Shown here piece by piece: positions 1 to 8,925 of a stretch of 64,000 bases of DNA (position 1 is the first letter of the stretch; each line of letters opens with the position of its first letter). The notes below the pieces were generated by a model. That model had not been told where the DNA came from. It was given only the letters and a program-made list of their open reading frames with translations, and did no database searches. The translations under genes and the position numbers were made by a program. This stretch comes from JAAXHB01 sp965221635 (GTDB lineage: Bacteria; Actinomycetota; Acidimicrobiia; Acidimicrobiales; Aldehydirespiratoraceae): positions 868,001 to 932,000 of the forward strand of contig OZ244902.1 of assembly GCA_965221635.1 (NCBI GenBank), given 5' to 3'.

Positions 1-870
1 CCCGGCCTTGAAGTAGTCGTCGTTGCGCACCAGGGTCACCTGGTCGTCGATGGCGTAGGACTCGAACTTGAACGGCCCGGTGCCCACCGGATTCAGGTTG
101 GCATCCGCGGTTTGAACGTCGTCCACGTTGGCGTAGACGTGCTCTGGAAGGATCGGCGCCTCGGTGGAGTTGAGACGCTGCAGCAGCGCCGCGTAGGGCT
201 GGGTGAACTTGAACACCACGGTGTGGTCGTCGGGAGTGGTGATCGATTCGAGGATGTTGGCGAGGCCGCCCTTGGTGCGGGAGTGGTATTGCAACAGCAC
301 GTTCTCGAAGCTGAACCTCACGTCGGCGGAGGTGAAGTCCTCGCCATCGTGCCAGCGCACATCTTGCGCGAGGCCGAACGTGTACTCGGTGCTGTCGTCG
401 CTCACGTCCCAGCTCACCGCCAGGTCGGGATGCGGGTTGGCGTTGTCGTCGAGTTCGACGAGCCCGTTGAACATCGATCCGGTCACCGCGTGCACGTTGA
501 AACCCGTGGTGATGCCCGGATTGAAATGACCGGGATCGTCGGTGAGTGCCACCACCAGCGTTCCGCCACGGCGCGAGCTGTCCTCGTCTTGGCCTTCGGC
601 CGGATCGGGCTCGGACGTTTCGGGGTCGTCAGCCTGGGCCTGCTCGTCCGAGTCCTCGTCGGGTGCGTCCTGTGCCCCGTCGTCGGTGTCTTGTTCGGAC
701 TCGTGGCCCGGCGCGGGGTCGTCGGCGTCCTGCGGCGCGTCGGCCTCTGTGGCCGTGGTGGTTGTGGCGGAATTTCCCGCAACAGCAGGTTCGTCTTCGT
801 AGGTGTCCCCACAGGACACGGCAACGAGCGCAAACAACGCAAACAGCGCGCTCAAGCGGAGTCGTTTCAT
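1..870 (-). CDS. Peptide/nickel-type ABC transporter substrate-binding lipoprotein, partial (N-terminal 290 codons)
   Basis: Read leftward from an ATG at 870 and still open at base 1, so only the N-terminal part is present. A GGAGG ribosome site lies about 8 nt before the ATG. The protein starts with a lipoprotein signal (MKRLRLSALFALFALVAVSC), then an Asp/Glu/Ala-rich linker of about 75 residues, then a family 5 solute-binding domain with the usual early motifs: GGTLVVAL, a Trp-His-Asp-Gly motif, an LPEHV-like segment and an NPVGTGPFKF segment. Known for the family: outer-face binding of oligopeptides or nickel for a DppBCDF-type importer. It diverges from the + strand gene at 1100, so 871-1099 should hold two divergent promoters. 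Ligand cannot be told from sequence. The long acidic linker is unusual but fits a surface lipoprotein. Confidence 0.9.
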   Translation of the reverse strand, partial: MKRLRLSALFALFALVAVSCGDTYEDEPAVAGNSATTTTATEADAPQDADDPAPGHESEQDTDDGAQDAPDEDSDEQAQADDPETSEPDPAEGQDEDSSRRGGTLVVALTDDPGHFNPGITTGFNVHAVTGSMFNGLVELDDNANPHPDLAVSWDVSDDSTEYTFGLAQDVRWHDGEDFTSADVRFSFENVLLQYHSRTKGGLANILESITTPDDHTVVFKFTQPYAALLQRLNSTEAPILPEHVYANVDDVQTADANLNPVGTGPFKFESYAIDDQVTLVRNDDYFKAG

Positions 871-1099
871 GGCTGGTGACCTCCTCAAGCTCCCAGGTCG
901 TGAAGCGCACAGATTATTCCCAACCTGCGCTATGGGTTCACCATGGCTCAAGGCTCCTTCGCCGCGCCGCAGGCTGCTCCGGCGACTAGTGGGCAACGCG
1001 CACTTTGGTGCTTGCGTCGCTGAAGCTCGGTGGCGACCGTTGGGGCGATTGCGCGTACTCTGAGGGCAGCCCCACCGCCAAAAACGTCAAGGAGGCAGC

Positions 1100-1711
1100 A
1101 TGGCTGCAGGTCGCCCCGCAATCGACGAAACCACCATCTCTGAGATCGTCGAGTTCCACGGTCACATGTGCCCGGGTTTGGCGATGGGAGTGCAAGCCGC
1201 GCGGATTGCCCTTGACGAAATCGGACCTCACGCCACCGACGAGGAGGTGGTGGCCGTCACCGAAACCGACATGTGCGGAGTGGACGCAGTTCAGTTCCTC
1301 ACCGGCTGCACCTTCGGGAAGGGCAACCTGATCCACCACGACTACGGCAAGAACGCGTTCAGCTTCTACCGGCGCGCAGACAACAAGGCGATTCGGGTGG
1401 CAGCCAGGTCAGGGGTGATGCGACGCGACCCCGACGAGCAGGCACTCTTCGACAAGGTTCGCTCCGGTGACGCCACCGACGACGAGCGTGAGCTGTTCGC
1501 CACACAGCACGTGGATCGCTCGTGGCGGGTGCTGGCCATGGAACCCGACGAACTCTTCGCGGTGCAGGACTTGCAGGGCGAGCCTCCCCCGAAGGCCCGA
1601 ATCCATCCGGGGATCCGCTGCGACGCGTGCGGCGAGGACGTGATGGCAACAAGAGTTCACCACAAGGACGGGCGCAACCTGTGCCGTCCCTGCTTCGAGG
1701 CTGCCGCCTGA
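1100..1711 (+). CDS. FmdE-like protein with C-terminal zinc ribbon
   Basis: 203 residues, preceded by AAGGAGG about 6 nt before the ATG. The N-terminal half carries the formylmethanofuran dehydrogenase subunit E signature (FHGHMCPGLAMG near residues 18-29) and later Cys in DMCGVDAVQ and the GCTFGKGN motif. The C-terminus carries two CxxC pairs (Cys174/177 and Cys195/198), a small zinc ribbon. FmdE-domain proteins occur in methanogens but also widely in bacteria, where they are thought to act in metal or cofactor handling; the actual reaction is unknown. Its neighbours are a His-rich DMT exporter, an Opp/Nik-type importer and CooC-like ATPases, which suggests a metallocofactor role (inference). 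It ends just before a GC-rich hairpin shared with the convergent gene. Confidence 0.85.
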   Translation: MAAGRPAIDETTISEIVEFHGHMCPGLAMGVQAARIALDEIGPHATDEEVVAVTETDMCGVDAVQFLTGCTFGKGNLIHHDYGKNAFSFYRRADNKAIRVAARSGVMRRDPDEQALFDKVRSGDATDDERELFATQHVDRSWRVLAMEPDELFAVQDLQGEPPPKARIHPGIRCDACGEDVMATRVHHKDGRNLCRPCFEAAA

Positions 1712-1739
1712 CCCTCCTCCACGCTCCACGCCCACCGAT

Positions 1740-1760
1740 AGCCCCCCGTGGCGGGGGTCT
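1740..1760. terminator. GC-rich hairpin between convergent genes
   Basis: CCCCCG-TGG-CGGGGG forms a perfect 6-bp stem (1743-1748 with 1752-1757) in the short gap between two convergent genes, and touches the stop codon of the leftward gene at 1759. There is no clear T-run on either side, so a bidirectional terminator is a guess from position and structure. Confidence 0.4.
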
Positions 1761-2835
1761 AGTCGTCGTGGGTATGCCTGTGGTGAAGGTCGGGCACGTG
1801 GGGGTGTGAGTGAACCGTCTCCCGGTGGGTGTGCGGGTGTGAGTGACGGCCCGTGAAACCGTCGGCGTGGTGGTGGTCGTGATGGTCGTCGTCGTGGGTG
1901 TGCTCGTGATCATGGCTCACCGGTTCGTGACGGTGAGGGTGCTCGTGGTCGGTGCGTAGCGAAATGCCCACACCGGCTGCGGCGAACACCACGGCCACGA
2001 GTTGCACGACCTCCACCGGCTCGGCCCACACCACCCATGCCAGCGCCGCGCCAATGAACGGCGCCGTGGCGAAGATCACCTGCCCGCGAGCCGCGCCCAG
2101 CTCACGGGCGCCCTTCACCCACAAAGTGATCGACAAGCCGTAACCACCCGCGCCGATCAGCAACGCCCAAACGATCTCACCGGCGCCCACCTCGCCGATC
2201 CCGCCGGCTACCACCAAACCGAGCGCCAGGTTGGCGCCGCCGGCCACAAGACCTTTCAGGAACACCACATGTTCGGGGGCGAGCTGCTCGATGCGTGCGG
2301 TAACGCCGTTGTCCACCCCCCAGCACAAGCACGCCCCGGCGATCAGCAACGCTCCAACGTCTAGCCGGGCGCCCGGCGACCACACCAACAACACCCCGCC
2401 TGCCATCACCAACCCGGCCGACAGCACCAGCCGCCGGCCGATGTGCTCACGAAAGATCGTCCAGGCCAGCACCACGGTGGCCGCCAACTCCAGGTTGAGC
2501 AGGATCGACGCCGTGGCCGCGTTGGTGCGCGCCAAACCGGCCACCAGCAACGCGGGGCCCACTGCTCCGCCTGCCAGCACCGCCATAAGAGCCGGCTTCC
2601 ACTCCTGCGCCAGCGCCGACAGCGTGGGGGGCTTGGTTGCAGTGGTGGGGCCAACCGCCAAGGCGGCTCCCAGGTACAGCAACCCCGCCAGCGCCAGGAA
2701 TCCCATGTCGTCGGCCAGTCGCGACGCAGCCGGAGCCGACGCGCCGAACAGCACCGCCGCCAGCAGGCAGCGCAACACCCCGGTTCGACTCAACGCGTCA
2801 CCACCCTCACGCCGGCGGCCTTCATCCACGACCAT
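1759..2835 (-). CDS. EamA/DMT-family transporter with histidine-rich C-terminal tail
   Basis: 358 residues. About ten hydrophobic segments from residue 20 to 290 in two EamA halves (internal signatures like NAATASILLNLE and ARGQVIFATAPFIGA) identify a drug/metabolite transporter. The last roughly 63 residues form a cytoplasmic or external tail containing about 24 histidines in HxH and HDH patterns (for example HTHDDDHHDHHH). Such tails in transporters bind Ni, Co or Zn, so the protein probably moves or senses a transition metal, or a metal-linked metabolite (inference). It lies divergent to the Opp/Nik-type importer and convergent to the FmdE-like gene. No good ribosome site is visible before the ATG; a later start in the first 17 residues is possible. 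Confidence 0.85.
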   Translation of the reverse strand: MVVDEGRRREGGDALSRTGVLRCLLAAVLFGASAPAASRLADDMGFLALAGLLYLGAALAVGPTTATKPPTLSALAQEWKPALMAVLAGGAVGPALLVAGLARTNAATASILLNLELAATVVLAWTIFREHIGRRLVLSAGLVMAGGVLLVWSPGARLDVGALLIAGACLCWGVDNGVTARIEQLAPEHVVFLKGLVAGGANLALGLVVAGGIGEVGAGEIVWALLIGAGGYGLSITLWVKGARELGAARGQVIFATAPFIGAALAWVVWAEPVEVVQLVAVVFAAAGVGISLRTDHEHPHRHEPVSHDHEHTHDDDHHDHHHADGFTGRHSHPHTHRETVHSHPHVPDLHHRHTHDD

Positions 2836-2990
2836 TGACCCACGCCGGCGACCCTAATTGGCCTGCTTGCCTGCCTGGAACACGCGTCGCGGCCGAGCAC
2901 GGCCCGCGACCCGCCATGTGTTCAATCCGGGTGTTCGGGGTGGATGTTCGGGCCGGCTAGATTTGTGCCTTCGTGACTCTCCGCAAGACA

Positions 2991-3012
2991 GCAATACATG
3001 AAAGTTCATTGC
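2991..3012. promoter_or_regulatory. Imperfect inverted repeat in the divergent promoter region
   Basis: GCAAT at 2991-2995 and ATTGC at 3008-3012 flank an inner TGAA/TTCA pair, 39 nt before the importer start at 3051 and within the divergent region shared with the DMT gene. It could be an operator for a metal or nutrient regulator. No regulator family can be named from the sequence. Confidence 0.3.
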
Positions 3013-3050
3013 GGTTGGAGTCGGCAAACAAAGTCGTGGAGGAACATCAC

Positions 3051-5030
3051 ATGCACACAGCCACCGGAACTGCGGTTGCACCAGCGCGGCGCAGACGATT
3101 TGCCACAGTGCTCGCAACTCTGGCCGTCGCACTGATCGCGGCGCTGATCTCCGCGCCGGCTGCGGCTCACGACGGCGAGGATCACACCACGCTGCGCATC
3201 GGTCTGCACGCAGCGGAGAAGAATCTCAACCCGTTCATCGTTCCACAGGCGCTGCCGATCACCCACGACTTCACGATGCTGGTGTACGACACGTTGTTCT
3301 GGTCACAAAGCCGTCTCGATCCCGAGCCGTGGCTCGCCACAGGCGCCGAACCATCCGACGATCTGCGCACCTGGACGGTGACGTTGCGCGACGATGTGAC
3401 CTGGCACGACGGGGTGCCGTTCACCGCGCACGATGTGGCGTTCACCTACAAGTACTTCGCGGATGACGGCGGCCCCGGGCGTTACGGCCACCACGTGTAC
3501 GACCACCCGGTGTTCGAATCAGCCCTCGTGATCGATGACCTCACTGTGGAGTTGACCTTCGCCGAACCGGTCGGCACGTTCAAGCTGCTGCCCGGCGGTG
3601 ACGTGCCGATCCTGCCCCGCCACGTGTGGGAAGGCATCGAAGACCCCCGCGCCGATGCCACTTCGCTGCCGATCGGCACCGGCCCCTACCAGATGGTGGA
3701 CTACCAGCCGGGCGTGTCGTACCGCCTCGAAGCCAACACCGACTACTTCAAGGGCGCGCCTTTGGTGAGCGAATTGGTGATGCCGGTGATCTCCGACGCG
3801 CAAGCCGCGTTCGCGGGTTTGCAAACCGGAGAACTGGACTTCGTCACCCGCAACCTGCCGGCACCCCTGATGGGTCCGATGGGTGACAACCCCGAGATCG
3901 ACGTAATCACCGGCAACCGGATGCAGTCGGTGTACTTGATGTTCAACACCCGCAAACCGGGATTGTCCAACCCGGCGGTGCGCAAGGCGCTGAGCATGGC
4001 TCTCGACGTTCAGTCGATAGTGGACATCGTGGAGGGTGGCCTCGGGCGGCCCGGCAACGACACGTGGACTCACCCGGACTCGCCTTGGGCGCATCCCACC
4101 GGTGGGCACACCTTCGACGTGGACGCCGCCGCGGCGATGCTCGACGAGGCCGGTTACCCGGTGGGTGACGACGGCGTTCGGGTGAGCGACGACGGTGTGC
4201 GGCTGGCCTTCACGCTGCTGGTGAACGCAGCCGCGCCGCCACAGATCCGCTCCGGGGAACTGGTGGCCGAACAACTCGCCGCAGTGGGAGTGGACGTAAC
4301 AGTGGAACCCCTCGACGCTCCGGCGATCACCGCGGCGCGGCGCCCTTCGCCTGATGGGCCGCCGAGGGTTGAGATGTTCATAGCGGTGTTCGAGTCGCAC
4401 GCCCACGCCGACCCCGACCACTTGTTCTTCTTCTTCCACAGCCCGGGCCGGGGCGTGGGCGGGATATTCAGCGGCTACGCCAATCCCGAGTTCGACGCGG
4501 TGGTGGAGGCTGCTCTCAGCGAGTTGCCCGAGGCCAAGTTCGAGCTGATCAACGAGGCCCAGGAGATTTTCGCCGCCGAGGCCCCGGCGGTGGTGTTGTA
4601 CTACCCCGACGGGCGTTGGGCGTACCGACCCGCCGCGTACAGCGGCTGGATCTCCGACCCGGGTCATGGTGTGTTCACCAAGCGCTCGTTCCTGTTGCCC
4701 TACGCATACGGAGCAGCCGAGGAGACCGCCCCCGCCGCAGACGCAGCCCAGGCTGATGGCGCACAAGCCGCGGACGGCGTACAAGCCGGTGGAACCGCGG
4801 GCGACCAGACGGCAACCTCCGACGATGGCGACGGCGCAACCTCAGCCGCCGCGAGCGACCCCGACGATTCCGCAACAGCTGCCGCCCCGGCAGCCGCCGC
4901 GGGCGACGATCACGACGACGGCGGCAGCTACACCACCTTGATCGTGATCGTGGTGGTGATCGTGGCGGCCGCCGTGGGCTTCGAGATCTTCCGGCGCAGA
5001 GGGCGGCGAGGCGAGGTCGTCAAGGACTGA
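3051..5030 (+). CDS. Family 5 ABC solute-binding protein with C-terminal membrane anchor
   Basis: 659 residues from the ATG at 3051, chosen because GGAGG lies 8 nt upstream and because a Sec-type signal peptide follows directly (basic ARRRR, hydrophobic core, SAPAAAH cleavage region). Residues about 45-540 are a peptide/nickel-type binding domain (WHDGVPFTAHDV, GTGPYQMVDY). The C-terminus has an Ala/Asp/Gly/Gln-rich linker of about 90 residues, then one transmembrane helix (TLIVIVVVIVAAAVGFEIF) and a basic stop-transfer RRRGRRG. So this binding protein is held by a C-terminal helix, not a lipid. The mature N-terminus starts HDGEDH, a possible metal ligand set. It heads a four-gene importer operon. 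Nickel, a metallophore or peptides are all possible ligands. Confidence 0.9.
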   Translation: MHTATGTAVAPARRRRFATVLATLAVALIAALISAPAAAHDGEDHTTLRIGLHAAEKNLNPFIVPQALPITHDFTMLVYDTLFWSQSRLDPEPWLATGAEPSDDLRTWTVTLRDDVTWHDGVPFTAHDVAFTYKYFADDGGPGRYGHHVYDHPVFESALVIDDLTVELTFAEPVGTFKLLPGGDVPILPRHVWEGIEDPRADATSLPIGTGPYQMVDYQPGVSYRLEANTDYFKGAPLVSELVMPVISDAQAAFAGLQTGELDFVTRNLPAPLMGPMGDNPEIDVITGNRMQSVYLMFNTRKPGLSNPAVRKALSMALDVQSIVDIVEGGLGRPGNDTWTHPDSPWAHPTGGHTFDVDAAAAMLDEAGYPVGDDGVRVSDDGVRLAFTLLVNAAAPPQIRSGELVAEQLAAVGVDVTVEPLDAPAITAARRPSPDGPPRVEMFIAVFESHAHADPDHLFFFFHSPGRGVGGIFSGYANPEFDAVVEAALSELPEAKFELINEAQEIFAAEAPAVVLYYPDGRWAYRPAAYSGWISDPGHGVFTKRSFLLPYAYGAAEETAPAADAAQADGAQAADGVQAGGTAGDQTATSDDGDGATSAAASDPDDSATAAAPAAAAGDDHDDGGSYTTLIVIVVVIVAAAVGFEIFRRRGRRGEVVKD

Positions 5031-5096
5031 CCGCCCGCCACGCTCGCGGGCCTCCACAACAGCGAGCCGGTTCCCGGCGACGGGCAGTAGTCGGGC

Positions 5097-6092
5097 GTGA
5101 GGGGGAATCGGGCCGGGCTGGGGCGGGCCGGCAGGCTCGCCGTTCAGTACGCGGCGGTTGTGCTGGCCGCGGTGGTGGTGAACTTTGCGCTGCCCAGGCT
5201 CGCTCCGGGTGACGCCATCGACTACCTGGTGCCCCCCGAGACCGGCCCGGTCGATCCGCAATTGCGCGCCGACATGCTGGAGCGTTTCGATCTGCAAGGC
5301 TCCGCGCCGGCGCAGTTCGGGCGTTACCTGTCCAATCTCGCCCAGGGCGATTTGGGCGTGTCGGTGCGCGACGGGCGGCCCGTGTCCCAAGTGGTGGGAG
5401 AACGCCTCGGCTGGTCGTTGCTGTTGATGGGCACGGCGTTGGCGCTGTCCACATGGCTGGGCATTGTCACCGGCTTCGCCGCGGGGTGGCGACGAGGATC
5501 ACGCCGAGATGTCGGTTTGCTGGCCGGGGTGCTCGCGGTGGACGCCCTGCCCGCGTTCTTTGTTGGGTTGATGGCGATCCTGGTGTTCTCGGTGACCCTT
5601 GGGTGGTTCCCCGTTTACGGGGCCCTCGCGCCGGAGGATCTCACGGGTTGGGCGTGGGTTCTCGACGTGGGGCGCCGTTTGGTGCTGCCCGCGTTCACGC
5701 TCACCTTGGTGGGAATCGGGTCGATGTTCGTGGTGGCACGCGCCGCGATGATCTCCGAGCTGGGCGAGGATTACGTGTTCATGGCTCGAGCCAAGGGCCT
5801 CAGCGACCGTCGGGTGCGCCGCCGGGCCGCTCGCAACGCCTTGATTCCCGTTTCCACCGCCGCGTTCCTGGGGTTCTCCACGCTGGTCGGCGCCGCAACA
5901 GTGGTGGAAACGGTGTTCTCGTATCCGGGGCTGGGGTCGCTGGCGTTCGCCGCCGTTCGGGCACGCGACTACCCGGTGCTGCAAGCCGCATTCTTGTTGA
6001 TGGCGCTGATCGCCATCGCCGCGAACCTCCTCGCCGACCTCGTCTATCCGATGCTCGATCCACGGGTTCGCCGCACCGGAACCGGAGTCTGA
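5097..6092 (+). CDS. ABC importer permease, DppB/NikB type
   Basis: 331 residues from a GTG at 5097. Six predicted membrane helices, starting with LAVQYAAVVLAAVVVNFALP, and the DppB-family layout with a large first periplasmic loop. The cytoplasmic coupling loop (MARAKGLSDRRVRRRAARNALIP, given here as its core ARAKGLSDRRVRRRAARN) is the EAA-type motif that docks on the ATPase. It lies 66 bp after the binding-protein gene and is followed at 6311 by the second permease, so it is the first inner-membrane subunit of the importer. Length is normal for the family. Confidence 0.93.
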   Translation: MRGNRAGLGRAGRLAVQYAAVVLAAVVVNFALPRLAPGDAIDYLVPPETGPVDPQLRADMLERFDLQGSAPAQFGRYLSNLAQGDLGVSVRDGRPVSQVVGERLGWSLLLMGTALALSTWLGIVTGFAAGWRRGSRRDVGLLAGVLAVDALPAFFVGLMAILVFSVTLGWFPVYGALAPEDLTGWAWVLDVGRRLVLPAFTLTLVGIGSMFVVARAAMISELGEDYVFMARAKGLSDRRVRRRAARNALIPVSTAAFLGFSTLVGAATVVETVFSYPGLGSLAFAAVRARDYPVLQAAFLLMALIAIAANLLADLVYPMLDPRVRRTGTGV

Positions 6093-6310
6093 GCAATGTG
6101 GAGGCTGAGGATCGTTCGCAGGTCGGGCTGTGCGGACGCGGGGCCCTGGTTTGGCGTTCCCGGTCAGCGACTGCGCACCAGGGTTGCGGTCGTGGATCAG
6201 ACCTTGAGGGTGCGGGGAATTGGCTCGGTGTTCACGGGCCAGTGGCTGCGGGCGAGGGTTGCCCTCGCAGCCGAGAGCGAGGCAGCCGTGCGCCAGGAAG
6301 CGGTGAGTTC

Positions 6311-7984
6311 GTGAGGCAACGGTGGCAGGCGATGAGACCTGGCACCCGGGTGCTGGCGGTGATCGGGGCGTTGCTGCTCGGCCTGGTGATCGGCGCCGCG
6401 TTGGCGGCCGACGTGCTTGCCGCGCATCCGCCGGATCAGACCAGCGGCGTGCCCTATGCCCGTCCCTCGGCCGAGCACCTGCTGGGCACGGACGACCTGG
6501 GCCGCGACCTGTGGGCGCAGCTCGTGTTCGGGGCGCGAGTGTCGCTGCTTGTGGGATTGATCGCGGCGGTGGCCGCCACCGCTGTGGGCACAACTGCTGC
6601 GCTCGTCGCGGGATGGCGAGGCGGTTGGGTGGACGCGGTGATCATGCGCGTTGTCGACCTGGTGTTGTCGTTGCCGTTCCTGGTGTTGGTGCTGGTGCTG
6701 GCCGCGTACTTCGGGCGGGGCCTCGGGGTGCTGATCGTCCTGATCGCAGGCGTGTTGTGGGCTCGACCGGCTCGGCTGCTTCGCGCTCAGGTGCTGAAGC
6801 TGCGCGAGGTTGGCCACGTGGTGGCAGCCCATGCGATGGGCGCGCCAACAGGTCGCATCCTGGGGGTGCATCTGTTGCGGCGCCTGGTGCCGTTGGTGGT
6901 CTCGCAGCTTGTGCGCGCGTCGGCGGTTGCGGTGATCGTGCAGTCCGGGGTGGCGTTTCTGGGGCTTGGTGATCCCAGCCGGGTGAGTTGGGGTTCCACC
7001 TTGTACTTCGCGTCCAATGCCAGCGCCATCCTCACCGACGCCTGGTTGTGGTGGATCGTGCCGCCCGGTGTTGCCCTCACCGTGCTGATCGTGGGACTGG
7101 CGTTCGTGGGCTTCGCGTTCGAGGAGGCCGCCGATCCGCAACTGGTGAGCCACGGCTGGCGACGCCCGGTGAGACGCACCCTGCCGCCACAGCAACCCGA
7201 ACCGGCGCCGCCGGGTGTGAGACTCGACGTTCGAGCCATGAGCGTCTCCTACGGCCACACCAAGGTCGTGGATGACGTGAGCCTGCGGGTGCGCCGCGGC
7301 CGGATTCTCGGACTGGTGGGCGAATCGGGATGTGGCAAGTCCACCCTGGTGTCAGCCGTGCTGGGCCTCCTGCCTGCCTCGGCAAACCTGGACTGCGAGG
7401 CGGTGCTGCTCGACGAAGTCAACCTGCGCCGACTCGGCCGCCGCGGTTTGCAGCGCATCCGTGGACGAGAAGTCGCCGTGGTGCCTCAGGGCGCGATGAG
7501 CGCGCTCGATCCAACGATGACGGTGCTCGCCCAGGTAACCGAGTCCGTGGCGCTCGGCGGTTCCGGCGGGCAGGCCGAGGTTGTGGCCGCCGAGTTGCTG
7601 GCGAGGGTGGGCATCGACACCGCCCGTCACGGCGATTATCCGCACATGTTCAGTGGCGGCCAGCGTCAGCGGGTGACAATCGCCATGGCGGTGGCCAACC
7701 GTCCCCGTCTGGTGATCGCCGACGAACCCACCCGTGGACTCGACGTTGTAACCCAACGCGAAATCCTGGAACTGCTCGACGAGTTGCGCCGCGAGCTTCA
7801 AATCGATGTGTTGCTGATTTCCCATGACCTGCCGTTGTTGGCCGCATGGGCCGACGACCTGGCGGTGATGCACGCCGGTCGGATCGTGCAAACCGGCTCC
7901 GCAACCGAGGTGATCGCCAATCCCACCCACCCGGCCTGCGTCGAACTCGTGGGCGCCTTCACCGAACTCGCCGACGCGCCATGA
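6311..7984 (+). CDS. Fused DppC-type permease and DppD-type ATPase
   Basis: 557 residues from a GTG at 6311, with AGGAAG upstream; an ATG at 6332 is an alternative start. Residues 1 to about 285 are a DppC/NikC permease (RPSAEHLLGTDDLGRD, then six hydrophobic helices and the GVAFLGLG motif near the end). After a short Pro-rich linker (LPPQQPEPAPPG) the remaining residues are a complete ATPase: Walker A GESGCGKST, Q-loop VPQGAMSALDP, signature SGGQRQR, Walker B LVIADEPT and switch HDL. Permease and ATPase are normally separate chains; here they are one polypeptide, with no stop or frameshift between. The next gene overlaps the stop codon (ATGA). Confidence 0.92.
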   Translation: MRQRWQAMRPGTRVLAVIGALLLGLVIGAALAADVLAAHPPDQTSGVPYARPSAEHLLGTDDLGRDLWAQLVFGARVSLLVGLIAAVAATAVGTTAALVAGWRGGWVDAVIMRVVDLVLSLPFLVLVLVLAAYFGRGLGVLIVLIAGVLWARPARLLRAQVLKLREVGHVVAAHAMGAPTGRILGVHLLRRLVPLVVSQLVRASAVAVIVQSGVAFLGLGDPSRVSWGSTLYFASNASAILTDAWLWWIVPPGVALTVLIVGLAFVGFAFEEAADPQLVSHGWRRPVRRTLPPQQPEPAPPGVRLDVRAMSVSYGHTKVVDDVSLRVRRGRILGLVGESGCGKSTLVSAVLGLLPASANLDCEAVLLDEVNLRRLGRRGLQRIRGREVAVVPQGAMSALDPTMTVLAQVTESVALGGSGGQAEVVAAELLARVGIDTARHGDYPHMFSGGQRQRVTIAMAVANRPRLVIADEPTRGLDVVTQREILELLDELRRELQIDVLLISHDLPLLAAWADDLAVMHAGRIVQTGSATEVIANPTHPACVELVGAFTELADAP

Positions 7985-8775
7985 CCTCCGGTGCGGCGTT
8001 GCTGCTTGAGGGCGTGGACGTGGACTACGGCCCGGTGAGGGCGCTGCGCAACGTGGATCTCAGCGTCGGCGCGGGCGAGAGGGTGGCGATCGTCGGGCGC
8101 AGCGGTGCCGGCAAGTCCACCGTCGCCCGCCTGGCAACCGGTCTCACCCAACCCACCACCGGCAAGGCGCAAGTGCTGCAACAACACGTCCACGGATTGT
8201 CCCGTGGCCAACTGAGACGGCTGCGGCGGCGAGTTCACACCGTCTTCCAGGATCCCTACGACTCGCTGCACCCCGGCCTGCGAGTAGCGGATCTGGTGGC
8301 CGAACCCCTGGTGATCGCAGGCACGGCCCGAGATGAACGCCGCCAACATGTCAACAACGCCCTCGCAGAAGTGGGGCTCGCCCCGGCAGAATCCTTCGTG
8401 CACCGTTACGCCGCGTCGCTAAGTGGCGGGCAACGCCAGCGAGTGGCCATAGCCAGAGCCTTGGTGGCCCAGCCGGAGCTGCTGATAGCCGACGAGCCGG
8501 TGTCCATGCTCGATGCGTCCCGGCAACAGTCGGTGGTGGACTTGCTGATGGCGGTGCAGGCGTCGCTGGGCGCGGCGATGGTGTTCATCACCCACAACCT
8601 CGCCATCGCCCGACGTGTAGCCACCAAGGTGGTGGTGCTGCGCGAAGGTGAAGTGGTGGAGACCGGCCCGGCACACCAGGTGCTAACCACCCCCGCCCAC
8701 CCCGAAACCCGCCTCCTGCTGGAAGCCGTCACCCACCACCGCCAGGCGCCCGACACCAGCCCTCCGCATCGGTGA
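7981..8775 (+). CDS. ABC importer ATPase, DppF/OppF type
   Basis: 264 residues. The ATG at 7981 overlaps the previous stop (ATGA), typical of coupled translation. Motifs in order: Walker A GRSGAGKST, Q-loop FQDPYDSLHP, signature LSGGQRQR, Walker B LLIADEPVSMLDASRQ, H-switch THNL. It lacks the longer C-terminal oligopeptide-binding extension of some OppF proteins. It completes the importer with the fusion protein, which supplies the partner nucleotide-binding domain. Confidence 0.93.
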   Translation: MTSGAALLLEGVDVDYGPVRALRNVDLSVGAGERVAIVGRSGAGKSTVARLATGLTQPTTGKAQVLQQHVHGLSRGQLRRLRRRVHTVFQDPYDSLHPGLRVADLVAEPLVIAGTARDERRQHVNNALAEVGLAPAESFVHRYAASLSGGQRQRVAIARALVAQPELLIADEPVSMLDASRQQSVVDLLMAVQASLGAAMVFITHNLAIARRVATKVVVLREGEVVETGPAHQVLTTPAHPETRLLLEAVTHHRQAPDTSPPHR

Positions 8776-8845
8776 ATGGGCAAAGTGAGACTGCTCGCTC
8801 TGTGAGGAACGCGAAACGACGCGCCAGGAGCAAGGGTGGGTTGTT

Positions 8846-8859
8846 CATGGCGCGCCATG
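8846..8859. promoter_or_regulatory. Perfect 14-bp palindrome before the selenoprotein-candidate cluster
   Basis: CATGGCGCGCCATG reads the same on both strands, 67 nt before the start at 8926 in the gap after the importer operon. It could be an operator. Short GC-rich palindromes also occur by chance in such DNA. Confidence 0.25.
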
Positions 8860-8925
8860 GGAGACTTGACTGTCGCTGCATGAGCAGCCCGACCTCCCCC
8901 GGTACCTGGCCACAGGAGTTGAGCC

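Noticed and set aside
3519..4784. Long minus-strand open frame opposite the anchored binding protein.
   Set aside because: Antisense shadow of a well-supported gene; composition and lack of motifs show no independent coding.
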